The translations under genes were made by a program, and so were the position numbers. A stretch of DNA of 57,961 nucleotides from Hyphomicrobiales bacterium (GTDB lineage: Bacteria > Pseudomonadota > Alphaproteobacteria > Rhizobiales > Xanthobacteraceae): contig WHTM01000034.1 in assembly GCA_009377755.1 (NCBI GenBank), forward strand, positions 1-57,961. The letters are read 5' to 3'. Shown here in pieces: positions 8,451 through 17,148 of the stretch (positions within the stretch are counted from its first letter, which is position 1; every line of letters begins with the position of its first letter). The notes beneath the pieces are model-generated. The model made no database searches. It was not told the DNA's origin and saw nothing but the letters and a program-made list of their open reading frames with translations.

Positions 8451-10381
8451 CACCCGTCTCCGGCCGTGGATGGCGGCTTGCGGCCGGCAACGCCGGCGGC
8501 GAACTCGAGCTGCGCCGAGCTGAACCAAGGCCAGATCCAGTTGAGCGCAAGGAACATCGCGGCAATGGCAGTTGCGCCGAACCAGAACACCGACGCCGTC
8601 GGCGCCACGATCGCGACGATCCCGCAGATCATCAGCAAGATGCGGTCGCCCCAGCCGAGCGGCCGCACCAGAAACCCGACCAGTCCGATGGCCCACACCG
8701 CCGTCGATACCAGAAGCCCGGCGCAGGCGACCACACTCTGCGCGACCGATGTCTGAAACAGCAATCCGGGATCGATGACGAACGCGAACGGCACCAGGAA
8801 CGCGACGAAGCTCATGCGAAACGCGATCATCCCGGTCTTCATCGAGCTGGCGCCAGCGAGACCCGCGGCGGCATAGGATGCGAGCGCCACCGGCGGTGTC
8901 ACCATCGACAGCACGCAGTAATACATGACGAAGAAATGCGCGCTCAGCAGCGGCACTCCGAGATCGCGAAGCGCAGGAACGTATAGGATCGCGCCAATGA
9001 TGTAGGCGGCAACGGTCGGCAGGCCCATGCCCATGATGATGCAGCCGACCACCACAAGCAGCAGAGACCCGAACATGATCCCACCACCGACCGCGATCAC
9101 CCCGGAGGCGAACTTCAGCGCCACATTCGACTGGATGGCAATGGCGATGATGATCCCGATGGCGGCGATCGGGATGGCGATCTCCGCCATCTGCCGGCCG
9201 ATATTGCGGGTCATGTCCAGGATTTCATCAAGCCCGAGATAGTTTTCCCGGTGCACGAAGGCGACCGGAAAGCAGGACAGTGTGGCGTAGGTCGCCGCCA
9301 TCTGGGCGGAGGAATCGAGAAACAGCATCACGATCAGCACGACGGGCGGCAGCAGGAGATGCAGCCGCGGCAAAATCGAAGGCACCGTGCGAACGTCGTC
9401 GCGAGACAGTGTGCCGAGCCCACTCTTGCGGGCTTGCAGGTCGGCGCTGAAATAGAGCGCGACATAGAAGGCTAGCGCAGGAATGACGCCGGCAAGGGCG
9501 ACCTGCTGGTAGGGAACACTAAGCAGCTCCGCCATGACGAAGGCCGCAACGCCCATGACCGGCGGCATCAGCTGCCCGCCGGTCGAGGCGATCGCTTCGG
9601 TCGCTCCGGCGTCCTCGGCGGACAGCCCGGAGCGGCGCATCAGCGGAATTGAGAACACCCCTGTCGCGGTCACATTGGCGACCGCGCTGCCCGAGATCGT
9701 GCCCATCAGGCTCGATCCAACGATTGCGACCTTAGCGCTGCCACCGCGGCTGGTGCCGACCATGCGCATGGCAAGATCGATGAACAACTGGCCGCCGCCG
9801 ACCGCGGAATAGACCACGCCGAACGCCACGAAGTAGAAGACAAAATTGACGGACGTCTCGGTCGTGACGCCGAGGATGCCGCTCGTCGTCATGGTCAGGA
9901 TTTCGATGTATTCCTCGACGCCGAAACCGCGAAAGCCGGCACGACCGGGAACGATGAAGCCGAACGCGCCATAGAGCAAAAACGCGGCAATGACTCCCAG
10001 CAGGATCCACCCGACGGTCCGCCGCACCGCCTCCAGCAGCAGCGCGACAAGGATGACTCCAAACAACACATCCCACCAGAACACCGGGGAGACATTGTCG
10101 ATCCTGATCTCGAAACGTGGAATGACCAGCCAGAGGTATGCGGCAACGCCCGCCGTGGCCGCGAGCACGGCGACATCGATCAAGCGACCGACGCCGTCCG
10201 GCAGTCGCGGCGACTCCAGCGGGAACCACAGGAACACGAGAAACAGCAGCAGGATGAGATGAACCGGCCGCTCAAACAGGGGCTGCTGCGGGTGCAGGAG
10301 AATCCAATACTGGAAGGCAACAAGGACCGCCGCGATGACCAGCCGCAGATCCACAAGCCTGCGCAGGATACTCAGGATCAC
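8450..10381 (-). CDS. TRAP transporter fused permease (DctQM, 4TM/12TM type)
   Basis: A 643-residue, strongly hydrophobic protein with roughly sixteen membrane segments. The first quarter resembles the small DctQ-like subunit and the rest the large DctM-like subunit. The signature MGMGLPTVAAYIIGA in the second half and GTISGSAVANVTATG are typical of fused TRAP permeases that work with TAXI-type binding proteins. The permease uses an ion gradient to import an organic anion across the inner membrane. The start is GTG 10381; no strong ribosome binding site is seen. The gene for its binding protein lies 84 bases upstream and the propeller gene overlaps its stop, so the transporter belongs with the hyuAB genes. 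Confidence 0.93.
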   Translation of the reverse strand: MILSILRRLVDLRLVIAAVLVAFQYWILLHPQQPLFERPVHLILLLFLVFLWFPLESPRLPDGVGRLIDVAVLAATAGVAAYLWLVIPRFEIRIDNVSPVFWWDVLFGVILVALLLEAVRRTVGWILLGVIAAFLLYGAFGFIVPGRAGFRGFGVEEYIEILTMTTSGILGVTTETSVNFVFYFVAFGVVYSAVGGGQLFIDLAMRMVGTSRGGSAKVAIVGSSLMGTISGSAVANVTATGVFSIPLMRRSGLSAEDAGATEAIASTGGQLMPPVMGVAAFVMAELLSVPYQQVALAGVIPALAFYVALYFSADLQARKSGLGTLSRDDVRTVPSILPRLHLLLPPVVLIVMLFLDSSAQMAATYATLSCFPVAFVHRENYLGLDEILDMTRNIGRQMAEIAIPIAAIGIIIAIAIQSNVALKFASGVIAVGGGIMFGSLLLVVVGCIIMGMGLPTVAAYIIGAILYVPALRDLGVPLLSAHFFVMYYCVLSMVTPPVALASYAAAGLAGASSMKTGMIAFRMSFVAFLVPFAFVIDPGLLFQTSVAQSVVACAGLLVSTAVWAIGLVGFLVRPLGWGDRILLMICGIVAIVAPTASVFWFGATAIAAMFLALNWIWPWFSSAQLEFAAGVAGRKPPSTAGDG

Positions 10382-10465
10382 GGTACGCTCATCGCTTTGT
10401 CACGGGGTTGCCGGACCGTCCGAGACGGCTCGGCAATTTGGCGCCACAGCCACACAGCCAAGAGG

Positions 10466-11458
10466 TTACATCCTGAAGCCGCGTTCCTTGAAGTAGCGCG
10501 CCGCGCCGGGATGCAGCGGGATACCGGTGTTTTCCTTCATGCCGGCCACCTCCGGCTTGAAGGATGCCCAAGCCGGATAATTCTTCGCCATCTCCGGCAT
10601 CTTCTCGACCACCGTCTTCGTGATCTGATAGGCGACGTCATCCGGAAGTTTCGCATGGGCGATCAGGACGGTGCCAAAGTCCCCGCTCCTCGTCGGGCCG
10701 TTCTGACCTTTGAACCATTGCGGAATCTGCGACGGCTTCACGCCGGCATCGGCAAGCGCCTTGAGCGCGCGGTCCGACATGTCGAGAAAACGCACATCCG
10801 CTGTCAACGAAACTTCGGTGATCGTCGGGTGTCCCTTGAGTACGGTGTCAATCAGCATGTCCGCGCGTCCATCTCGCAACAGCGCCGGAGTCTGCGCGGT
10901 GTCGACCTGGATGATATCGCCGCCGTTCGCCTTGATCTTGGCCCGGTCGAGCCCGTAGGCCGCGAGGATGGCGTCGACCGCCGGGGGGATGTTCGAACCC
11001 TGCGGCTTCATCACGATACGGATCGGCTTGCCCGACCCAAGAATCTTGTCGAGCGTGTCGAGGCCGGTAGTCTGGATGAAATCGTTGCGCACCATGGCGC
11101 CGATGAACACAGGGTTCAGCCCGCCGACCAGCGCCCGGATATTGGCCGCCTTCATGCCCTTGTACAGTTCGTCGCCACGCGCCGCCAACAGTGAGGTCTG
11201 TACGTTGGACAGCGCGACTTCCGCCTTGCCGGTTTCCACGACGATCGGATTTGCCACGCCGCCGCCGCGCGGGATCACCTCGATCGTCCGCCCGTCGAGA
11301 ACCGGCTTGAGCGCCTTTTCGAGCGTCGAAGCGGCGACGTACCAGCCTGAACCGACGGGCATGGCGCCGATTCGCAGTGGCTCGGCCGCCGATACATTTG
11401 CCACGATCGCCAGTCCTGCGATCGCAGCCCCGATATGAACAAGGGTCGCTTTCTTCAT
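10466..11458 (-). CDS. TAXI-family TRAP transporter solute-binding protein
   Basis: A 330-residue protein with a Sec signal peptide (MKKATLVHIGAAIAGLAIVA, cleavage after about residue 24), followed by LRIGAMPVGSGWYVAAS. The GSGWY motif and ETGKAEVALSNVQTSL are typical of the TAXI group of periplasmic TRAP binding proteins. It captures the substrate and delivers it to the fused permease encoded just downstream. TAXI proteins have been linked to glutamate and other carboxylates, which agrees with the glutamate/oxoproline theme of the operon but does not prove it. The ATG at 11458 has an excellent AGGGAGGA site. The IclR regulator ends 32 bases upstream on the same strand. Confidence 0.92.
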   Translation of the reverse strand: MKKATLVHIGAAIAGLAIVANVSAAEPLRIGAMPVGSGWYVAASTLEKALKPVLDGRTIEVIPRGGGVANPIVVETGKAEVALSNVQTSLLAARGDELYKGMKAANIRALVGGLNPVFIGAMVRNDFIQTTGLDTLDKILGSGKPIRIVMKPQGSNIPPAVDAILAAYGLDRAKIKANGGDIIQVDTAQTPALLRDGRADMLIDTVLKGHPTITEVSLTADVRFLDMSDRALKALADAGVKPSQIPQWFKGQNGPTRSGDFGTVLIAHAKLPDDVAYQITKTVVEKMPEMAKNYPAWASFKPEVAGMKENTGIPLHPGAARYFKERGFRM

Positions 11459-11490
11459 GACATCCTCCCTTTGGTCGTAGTCTCTGTTTG

Positions 11491-12396
11491 CTAGACTGCC
11501 GTGGAAACAGTGCCGCTCGCCTGCACCGCGCGGGCGATGTCCCCGGCGGCGTTGCGCACCGGCTCCAAAGCGCGGGCGCGGAATTCATCCATCGACACCC
11601 GGATCGCCGGCGCCGCGACGCTGACCGAGGCAACCGGATAGCCGTCGACATCAAGCACCGGCGCGGCCAGGATGCGCAGGCCGTTACCGAATGCCGAATC
11701 CTGCAACGCATAGCCCTGGCGCCTCACCGTCCTCAGCACCGCCCGCAGTTCCGCCTTGTTCATCCGATTGACCGCAAGCTCGCCGCGGCGCGGCGGCATA
11801 TCGAGAATGCGATCGAGCTCGCGCAGCGGCAGAAAGGCCAGGATCGCGTGGCCGATCACCCCGGATACCGCAGGGATGTTGGTGCCAATGCGAATATCGA
11901 CGCCGAGCCGTGTCAGGCCTGCACGCACTCGCTCGACATAGAGAATATCCGCACCGTCCAAAACGCCAACACTCGCGGCCTCGCTGATCTCGCCTACCAG
12001 CGAACGCAGAACCGGACGCGCCAATTCGCGCAGATCGGATCGTCCGATCGCATGCAGTCCGAGGTCGACGACCTTCAGCGTCAGCCGAAAGCGGCGGCTC
12101 TCGGGAATGCGAGCGACATAGCCGAGCATCACGAGGGTATTGAGCATGCGAAACGCGGTGCCGGGATCGATATTGGCCGTCCGTGCCACTTCGCTCAATG
12201 TCATCTCGCTGCGTTCGGCGGTAAACGCCTCAAGGACTCGCAGTCCTTTTGAGAGCGAGTTGACGATGCTGCGCGAGTCGTCCACGCCGCCATTCTTTGT
12301 GTGATTTTCCTGATCGCCGCGCTTGCTTGCGCGTGCGCTAGCCCGGTAGAGCTCTTTGCGGTTGCGCGCACCTTGAGCGTTCGGAGTTCGATCCAT
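11491..12396 (-). CDS. IclR-family transcriptional regulator
   Basis: A 301-residue regulator. A winged helix-turn-helix spans about residues 48-98 (MTLSEVARTANIDPGTAFRM), followed by the IclR effector-binding domain with RLTLKVVDLG and GNGLRILAAPVLD. IclR proteins sense a small metabolite and repress or activate the neighbouring catabolic genes. The roughly 40 residues before the DNA-binding domain are an unusual charged extension, so a start inside it, such as the GTG in NGGVDD, is possible; I kept the ATG at 12396. The gene is first in the minus-strand cluster, 32 bases before the TAXI gene, so it may be autoregulated. Two palindromes lie 51-74 bases upstream of its start. Confidence 0.9.
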   Translation of the reverse strand: MDRTPNAQGARNRKELYRASARASKRGDQENHTKNGGVDDSRSIVNSLSKGLRVLEAFTAERSEMTLSEVARTANIDPGTAFRMLNTLVMLGYVARIPESRRFRLTLKVVDLGLHAIGRSDLRELARPVLRSLVGEISEAASVGVLDGADILYVERVRAGLTRLGVDIRIGTNIPAVSGVIGHAILAFLPLRELDRILDMPPRRGELAVNRMNKAELRAVLRTVRRQGYALQDSAFGNGLRILAAPVLDVDGYPVASVSVAAPAIRVSMDEFRARALEPVRNAAGDIARAVQASGTVSTAV

Positions 12397-12924
12397 GCCT
12401 GCAAGGCCTCTTCGACGTCGCGGCGTCGGGGCGCTCCCCTGACTATTTTTCGGACTGCGAAAATTATTTCAAAAATCTACCGGGGCCGTCTGGAACCGTC
12501 AATACCGCCAAACGCTGGCCCACTGTGACGAACCGAATGCGATGGCATCACCGACGAGACCGCGTGACGCTGCCGCAAGGCTTTATGTCGCCAGGTCTTG
12601 CGCGAGATCGCGCCAAGCCCTGCGCAAGTGATGATGAGGGCGAGCGGGATGTATCGACTTCAAGGCGACTTATGGCAATGATCAAGAAGGTGGCGGACTC
12701 ATTTTCTCTGTCGTCCGCTATCGGCTGGTTGCGCATCGAAGCCCCTCGGTGCCATGATCGCCGAGGTACGCGTGGCTCGGAGCGAACATCGGCGGGCCAC
12801 CGCCATGCACCACCTCGATAAGGCCAAGACTCCGCGGCGTGCTCGACGCGAGGCGTCCGCACGACTGGAATGATTTGCGGACGCCGACTATGTTCGCCGA
12901 TGAATTCTCAACTCGTTTGTGACG
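12397..12924. other. Gene-free stretch between the divergent iclR and ferredoxin-reductase genes
   Basis: No convincing coding region is present in these 528 bases; the short open frames on both strands lack ribosome sites and protein-like composition. The left part contains an AT-rich island with two palindromes (12447-12470). The rest is ordinary GC-rich DNA without obvious repeats. Because the flanking genes are divergent, promoters for both must lie here, but I see no clear -35/-10 pair. Confidence 0.6.
12447..12470. promoter_or_regulatory. Overlapping palindromes, candidate IclR operator
   Basis: The perfect inverted repeat TTTTCG-N5-CGAAAA (12447-12463) overlaps a second one, GAAA-N4-TTTC (12459-12470). 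GAAA-N4-TTTC matches the general form of IclR-family boxes such as those of KdgR. They lie in an AT-rich island 51-74 bases upstream of the iclR start, a suitable place for autoregulation. The symmetry is seen directly; the regulator assignment is inferred. Confidence 0.4.
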
Positions 12925-13953
12925 ATGGCAACAATCACGATTCTGAACAAAGGTCTCACGATCGACGCACCAGCCGGACAGACAATTCTGGATACGGCGC
13001 TCAATCAGGGCATCGACTACCCATTCGGCTGTCATTCGGGGATGTGCGGCGCCTGCAAGAGCCGACTGATCGCCGGCAGCGTCGAGTTGAGGGCTTACTC
13101 GGACTTCGCCCTGTCAGACGAGGAGCGTGAGGCCGGCCTGATTCTGGCGTGCCGCAGCGTGCCGCAGAACGATTGCATCGTCATCTATGACGATGACCTG
13201 GAGGCTCCGGGGCATCCGTTGCGCACCTTGGAGGCGCGCGTTGTCGAGGCGCAGCCGGCGACCCACGATATCCTGATCCTCAAGCTGGAGATGCCGCCGG
13301 ACGTGGCGCCCTTCGCGTTCTCGGCAGGACAATTCGCAAGCCTGATGTTTCCTGGTGCGCCGGCCCGCGACTACTCCATGGCCAATCGGCCCAATGACGG
13401 GCTGCTCACATTCCATATCCGGCACATGCCCGGGGGCATCGTCAGCCCGGTCGTGCACGCAGGCAGCATTGTCGGCAGCCCGGTGACGGTGCGCGGTCCG
13501 TTCGGCACGTCCTACCTGCGCCGCAAGCATTCCGGCCCGATTCTTTGCGTCGCCGGCGGGTCTGGCCTGGCACCGATGCTGTCGATCATCGAAGAGGCGC
13601 TACAATGCGGCATCCCGCAACAGATCGTGCTCTACTTCGGTGTTCGCGACGAGCGCGACCTCTATCTCATCGATCATCTTGATCAGTTGGCGGGCACGCA
13701 TGCCAATTTCAGCTACATTCCGGTGCTGTCGGCGGTCACTGGCCCGACCACCCGGCGTACCGGCACCCTGGCCGACGCAATCTCGACGGATTTTGCATCG
13801 CTTGAGGGATGGAAGGTCTATCTCGCCGGACCGCCGATCATGGCGGAAACGGTCATCACATCCGTGGCCGCGCGCGGGGTGCAACCTGCCGACCGCCATG
13901 CCGATCCGTTCTATACCGCGGCGGATCAGGCTCGGCTGGTTTCCAGCGCATGA
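12925..13953 (+). CDS. Oxygenase reductase: [2Fe-2S] ferredoxin, FAD and NAD domains
   Basis: A 342-residue electron-transfer flavoprotein. The N-terminal plant-type ferredoxin has cluster cysteines C36, C41, C44 and C76 (FGCHSGMCGAC, then LACRS). An FAD-binding beta-barrel follows with ARDYSMAN, then an NAD domain with GGSGLAPMLSI and LAGPPIMAE. The order ferredoxin-FAD-NAD is that of class IB Rieske oxygenase reductases such as benzoate dioxygenase reductase. It is the obvious electron donor for the two Rieske oxygenases at 17287 and 19599, which have no other reductase nearby. ATG 12925 gives the natural N-terminus MATITILNKG; an in-frame GTG lies at 12919. Neither has a strong ribosome site. 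Confidence 0.92.
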   Translation: MATITILNKGLTIDAPAGQTILDTALNQGIDYPFGCHSGMCGACKSRLIAGSVELRAYSDFALSDEEREAGLILACRSVPQNDCIVIYDDDLEAPGHPLRTLEARVVEAQPATHDILILKLEMPPDVAPFAFSAGQFASLMFPGAPARDYSMANRPNDGLLTFHIRHMPGGIVSPVVHAGSIVGSPVTVRGPFGTSYLRRKHSGPILCVAGGSGLAPMLSIIEEALQCGIPQQIVLYFGVRDERDLYLIDHLDQLAGTHANFSYIPVLSAVTGPTTRRTGTLADAISTDFASLEGWKVYLAGPPIMAETVITSVAARGVQPADRHADPFYTAADQARLVSSA

Positions 13954-13985
13954 GCATATGCGACGAGAAGTTAATTGCAGGGTAT

Positions 13986-14010
13986 GGAAATTTGAATTTG
14001 CGTTCAAGAT
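13986..14010. promoter_or_regulatory. Palindromic element upstream of the ligase gene (copy A)
   Basis: GGAAATTT is followed by the inverted repeat TTGAA-TTTGCG-TTCAA (13992-14007). The right edge lies 115 bases before the ATG at 14122. A closely related element with the same six-base spacing and the same TGCG core lies at the same distance upstream of the Rieske gene at 17287. The shared architecture suggests an operator or activator site for a common regulator, perhaps the TetR protein at 16320-17036; that assignment is inferred. Confidence 0.55.
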
Positions 14011-14121
14011 TGATATTGTGGTGATCGGCGGTTGAAATCGCGGCGGCTGAGGACCTGTTCCGCCGGCATGGGACAAACGTCCTGCTTCACGATGGCGTCT
14101 GGCGGCCAGGGGGAATCGCGT

Positions 14122-15483
14122 ATGAATGAACATGTCTCGACGGAAGCGGCCGCCCTCAAGTCGCGGCTCGACGCCGAAGCAGTTCACTATATCTTGGCAA
14201 GCTACGTTGATATTCACGGCCGCACCAAGTGCAAGGTTGTCCCGGTACAGCATCTTGGCCGGATGTTGGCGGGCTCGGAGCTGTTCACCGGAGCGGCGCT
14301 GGACGGCGTTCCGCAGGATGTCAACGACGACGAGGTGGCAGCCGTTCCCGACCCTGCCACGGCGACGATTCTGCCGTGGAAGCGCGATACGGCCTGGCTC
14401 GCGAGCGACCTCTGGCTGCGCGATCAGCCGTTCGAGGCGTGTTCCCGGCAGATTCTGCGCCGGGCGGTGAAGCAGGCCGCCAACATGGGCTTCGTGTTCA
14501 ACCTCGGGATCGAGACCGAGTTCTTCCTGTTCCGCGAAACTGAAGGCGGCGGCTTCGTGCCGATCGGTCCGAACGATCCGCTCGACAAGCCCGCCTATGA
14601 CGTTCGCATGATGCTGAACTGCATGCCGGTCGTGCAGGACATCGTTGATGCGATGAACAGCCTCGGCTGGGACGTATTCTCCTTCGACCAGGAGGACGCG
14701 CCGGGACAGTTCGAAACGGACTTCCTGTACTGCGATGCGCTCAAGATGTCGGATCGCCTCGTGTTCTTCCGTCTGATGGTCCAGGAGATCGCGCGAAACC
14801 ACGGCATGTTCGCGAGCTTCATGCCCAAGCCGTTCGGGCATCGCACCGGCAGCGGCGCGCATTACAACATGTCGCTGGCGGACGCGAGGAGTGGAAAGAA
14901 TCTGTTCGAAGCAGCGAACGATCCGCGCGGCTGCGGTCTCTCGAAGCTCGGCTACCAGTTCGTCGCCGGTATCCTGCGCCACGCCAAGGCGATCGCCGCG
15001 GTCATCGCTCCGACGGTGAACAGCTACAAACGTCTGGTGGCTCGCGGCAGCATGTCCGGATTCACCTGGGCCCCAATCTTCGTCTGTTACGGCAACAACA
15101 ACCGCACCAATATGTTGCGGATTCCGATGCAGGGTGGCCGCGTCGAATGCCGCGCCGCCGATATCGCCTGCAATCCCTATCTCGGGACGGCCATGATCCT
15201 CGCCGCAGGCCTCGAAGGAATTCGCATGGGGTTGGACCCGGGCGAGCCGCATCGGGAAAACATGTACCTGCAAACGCCCGAAGCATTGGAGCAGATGGGG
15301 GTCGAGCGCCTGCCGCGCACCCTCGGGGAAGCCGTGGACGCATTCGAGGTGGATCCGCTCGGCCGCCAGGTGATGGGCTCGCTGATGTTCGAGACCTTCG
15401 TCAAGTTCAAGCGCACCGAGTGGGAGGAGTACCATGCCCACGTGTCGGACTGGGAATTGAAGCGCTACCTCAAGTTCTTCTGA
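14122..15483 (+). CDS. Glutamine-synthetase-family ligase, gamma-glutamylmethylamide-synthetase-like
   Basis: A 453-residue glutamine synthetase fold protein. Motifs run in family order: YVDIHGRTKCKVVP, GIETEFFLF, FMPKPFGHRTGSGAHYNMS, VNSYKRLVARGS, the ATP-site motif WAPIFVCYGNNNRT, ACNPYLGTAMILAAGL and the C-terminal VSDWELKRYLKFF. The last blocks match gamma-glutamylmethylamide synthetases (GmaS/GlnT type) much better than assimilatory GlnA, which is longer and has different ends. These enzymes join glutamate to an amine using ATP; the aniline pathway protein TdnQ is a related example. ATG 14122 has AGGGGGA upstream. The Rieske and creatininase neighbours suggest amine activation for catabolism. 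Confidence 0.85.
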   Translation: MNEHVSTEAAALKSRLDAEAVHYILASYVDIHGRTKCKVVPVQHLGRMLAGSELFTGAALDGVPQDVNDDEVAAVPDPATATILPWKRDTAWLASDLWLRDQPFEACSRQILRRAVKQAANMGFVFNLGIETEFFLFRETEGGGFVPIGPNDPLDKPAYDVRMMLNCMPVVQDIVDAMNSLGWDVFSFDQEDAPGQFETDFLYCDALKMSDRLVFFRLMVQEIARNHGMFASFMPKPFGHRTGSGAHYNMSLADARSGKNLFEAANDPRGCGLSKLGYQFVAGILRHAKAIAAVIAPTVNSYKRLVARGSMSGFTWAPIFVCYGNNNRTNMLRIPMQGGRVECRAADIACNPYLGTAMILAAGLEGIRMGLDPGEPHRENMYLQTPEALEQMGVERLPRTLGEAVDAFEVDPLGRQVMGSLMFETFVKFKRTEWEEYHAHVSDWELKRYLKFF

Positions 15484-15517
15484 GAGAGCGGTTATTGCCG
15501 GCGCATGACCCCTTCAC

Positions 15518-15538
15518 AAGGACGGTTCCGTCCTTTTT
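15518..15538 (+). terminator. Rho-independent terminator after the ligase gene
   Basis: AAGGACGG and CCGTCCTT form an eight-base-pair stem with a two-base loop (probably opening to four), followed directly by TTT. It lies 35 bases past the ligase stop, between this gene and the convergent creatininase-family gene, so it would end the plus-strand transcript. Confidence 0.65.
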
Positions 15539-15552
15539 GGCACCAACTTTGG

Positions 15553-16308
15553 CTACGTGCTCCCGGGAGGCTCCGGCCATTCCTCCGCGAGCGCCTTGCC
15601 GACGATCGCCGCGATGTCGTCGACCAGCATGGCGGCGAGCGCCTTGCCGTCCTCCGGCGAGGCGCGGCGGGCATGCCCGACCACGCCGCTCCTGGTCGTC
15701 GCCGGCATGTCGTAGGAAAAAATCAGGCCCGGTGTAACGTCCGGCTCATCAACCAGCAAGTCCGCCCGCACCATCTCCGGGCGCAGGTGCATCAACAGCG
15801 ACGTCTCGCCCTGGTTGGCGTGGAAATCGGCGGCATCCATGGCATAGGTGGCGGCAAGCCGGGCCGAGGCATCGAACAGCGAAATCACCCGGAACCGGCA
15901 CTTCGGAAACTCGTAGCGCAATTGAACGCGCGCGCATTCGAGCGGCGGCGCGTTGAGCCCGTGGCCGGAGAGGAATATGAGCTTGGTGAAGCCCGAGCCG
16001 ACGATCCAGCGTCCGACCTCGACCATGACCTGCGTCATGGTCTGCGGGTGCAACGACAGAGTCCCGGGCCACTGGGCGGTATGCCCGAGGGACAGCCCGA
16101 ACGGCATCGCCGGCGCAACGACGACGCCGGTTCGTTCGGAGACGCGCGCGGCAATCTCGGCCGGCGAGATGGTGTCGGTGCCCGTGGCCAGATGCGGTCC
16201 ATGCTGCTCGGTCGCGCCGACCGGGAACAGCACGAGATCCATTCCGCCGGCAATGATCTCGCCCAGTTCCTTGCTGGTCAGCAACTCCCACGAGCGTGGT
16301 TGGGGCAC
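15553..16308 (-). CDS. Creatininase-family amidohydrolase
   Basis: A 251-residue member of the creatininase family of metal-dependent amidohydrolases. The first metal motif is PVGATEQHGPHLATGTD, giving probable ligands E34, H36 and D45; later motifs are FLSGHGLNAP and NQGETSLLM. The family cleaves cyclic or linear amides (creatinine, formamides, mycofactocin precursor). Here it converges on the glutamate-amine ligase gene, so one possible role is removal of a glutamyl or other amide group, an inference. The start is GTG 16308 with GGAGGGT seven bases upstream. The TetR regulator gene lies 11 bases upstream on the same strand, so both are probably transcribed from the 17037-17286 region. Confidence 0.88.
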   Translation of the reverse strand: MPQPRSWELLTSKELGEIIAGGMDLVLFPVGATEQHGPHLATGTDTISPAEIAARVSERTGVVVAPAMPFGLSLGHTAQWPGTLSLHPQTMTQVMVEVGRWIVGSGFTKLIFLSGHGLNAPPLECARVQLRYEFPKCRFRVISLFDASARLAATYAMDAADFHANQGETSLLMHLRPEMVRADLLVDEPDVTPGLIFSYDMPATTRSGVVGHARRASPEDGKALAAMLVDDIAAIVGKALAEEWPEPPGST

Positions 16309-16319
16309 GTCACCCTCCG

Positions 16320-17036
16320 CTATGACCGTGTTGCCGGCACGGTGTGCTGCAGGCGTCCTACGGGTGCGGACGGGACGGCTTCGGCGGCGGCGCCGAGATA
16401 GTCGAACAGCACCCGCTCGAGATGGCTGATGCTGCGCGCCATATTAACGGCGGGACGAACCGTTGCCGACACCACCAGCCCGTCGAGATGTGTCGAGACG
16501 AAAATGGCGGTCCGATCCACGTCCACGCGCCGGAATTGCCCGATCTTGATGCCGCGGCGGATCGCGCGCGCCAGCAGCAACACTTCCGCATCGTAGAATT
16601 GCGAGATCAGCTTCTCGACGGCGGGAATGCGCCGTCCGGCCGTTCGATACTCGATCATCAGCTTCAGCATCTGGCTGAGCGGCGAGGCGAGTTGCCGGTT
16701 TTTCTCGAACCAGAAGCGAATGACGGCCGCGGGATCCGCCGTCCGCTCGATGATGCCCATGCCGTCCTGGCCTTCGATCGCCATGTTGATCGCATAGCGC
16801 AACGCCTCCACGAACAACGCCTCCTTGTTGGCGTAGTAGTAGTAGATCAGCGCCGGATTGACGCCGGCGGCCTTGGCGATCGCCTTGACCGTCGCGTTCG
16901 CGAAGCCGACCTCCGCAAACAGGCCCAACGCGTGCGACAACATGTCGGCCGCCCGTACGCGCGGCTCGCCGCCATTGGCGCCCTTGCGCAACGGGCCCGG
17001 CCTACCCTTTAGTGCCCTCACGTTTCTCTTGCTCAC
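16320..17036 (-). CDS. TetR/AcrR-family transcriptional regulator
   Basis: A 238-residue TetR-type regulator. After a basic N-terminal extension, the helix-turn-helix occupies about residues 49-74 (TVKAIAKAAGVNPALIYYYY followed by ANKEAL), which is close to consensus. The C-terminal half is the usual divergent helical ligand-binding domain. The start is GTG 17036 with a weak GAGA site. It is divergent from the Rieske gene at 17287, and the intergenic region holds palindrome copy B about 120 bases from each start. This position suggests that it represses the Rieske cluster and itself; the ligand would be a pathway intermediate. The regulatory link is inference from arrangement. Confidence 0.9.
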   Translation of the reverse strand: MSKRNVRALKGRPGPLRKGANGGEPRVRAADMLSHALGLFAEVGFANATVKAIAKAAGVNPALIYYYYANKEALFVEALRYAINMAIEGQDGMGIIERTADPAAVIRFWFEKNRQLASPLSQMLKLMIEYRTAGRRIPAVEKLISQFYDAEVLLLARAIRRGIKIGQFRRVDVDRTAIFVSTHLDGLVVSATVRPAVNMARSISHLERVLFDYLGAAAEAVPSAPVGRLQHTVPATRS

Positions 17037-17148
17037 GTTCGTCTCGCTGTTTTGTCTCGATGCCCGCGCTTTTAGCTGGCTGCCCGTCCGACCGTCAGCC
17101 GCCGGTGCCGCTCGATTCCGGCCAATCGTCCAAGAAATGCGCGATTGC

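Noticed and set aside
12525-12862. Small open frames on both strands in the iclR-reductase gap
   Set aside because: No ribosome sites, no hydrophobic or domain pattern, and neither continues into a neighbour.
13600-15441. 613-residue open frame on the minus strand across the ligase gene
   Set aside because: The plus-strand ligase has full motifs and a good ribosome site; the antisense frame has none.
14122-15483. Ligase considered as assimilatory glutamine synthetase GlnA
   Set aside because: The N- and C-terminal blocks fit gamma-glutamylmethylamide-synthetase-type ligases, and the context is catabolic with no nitrogen-regulation genes.
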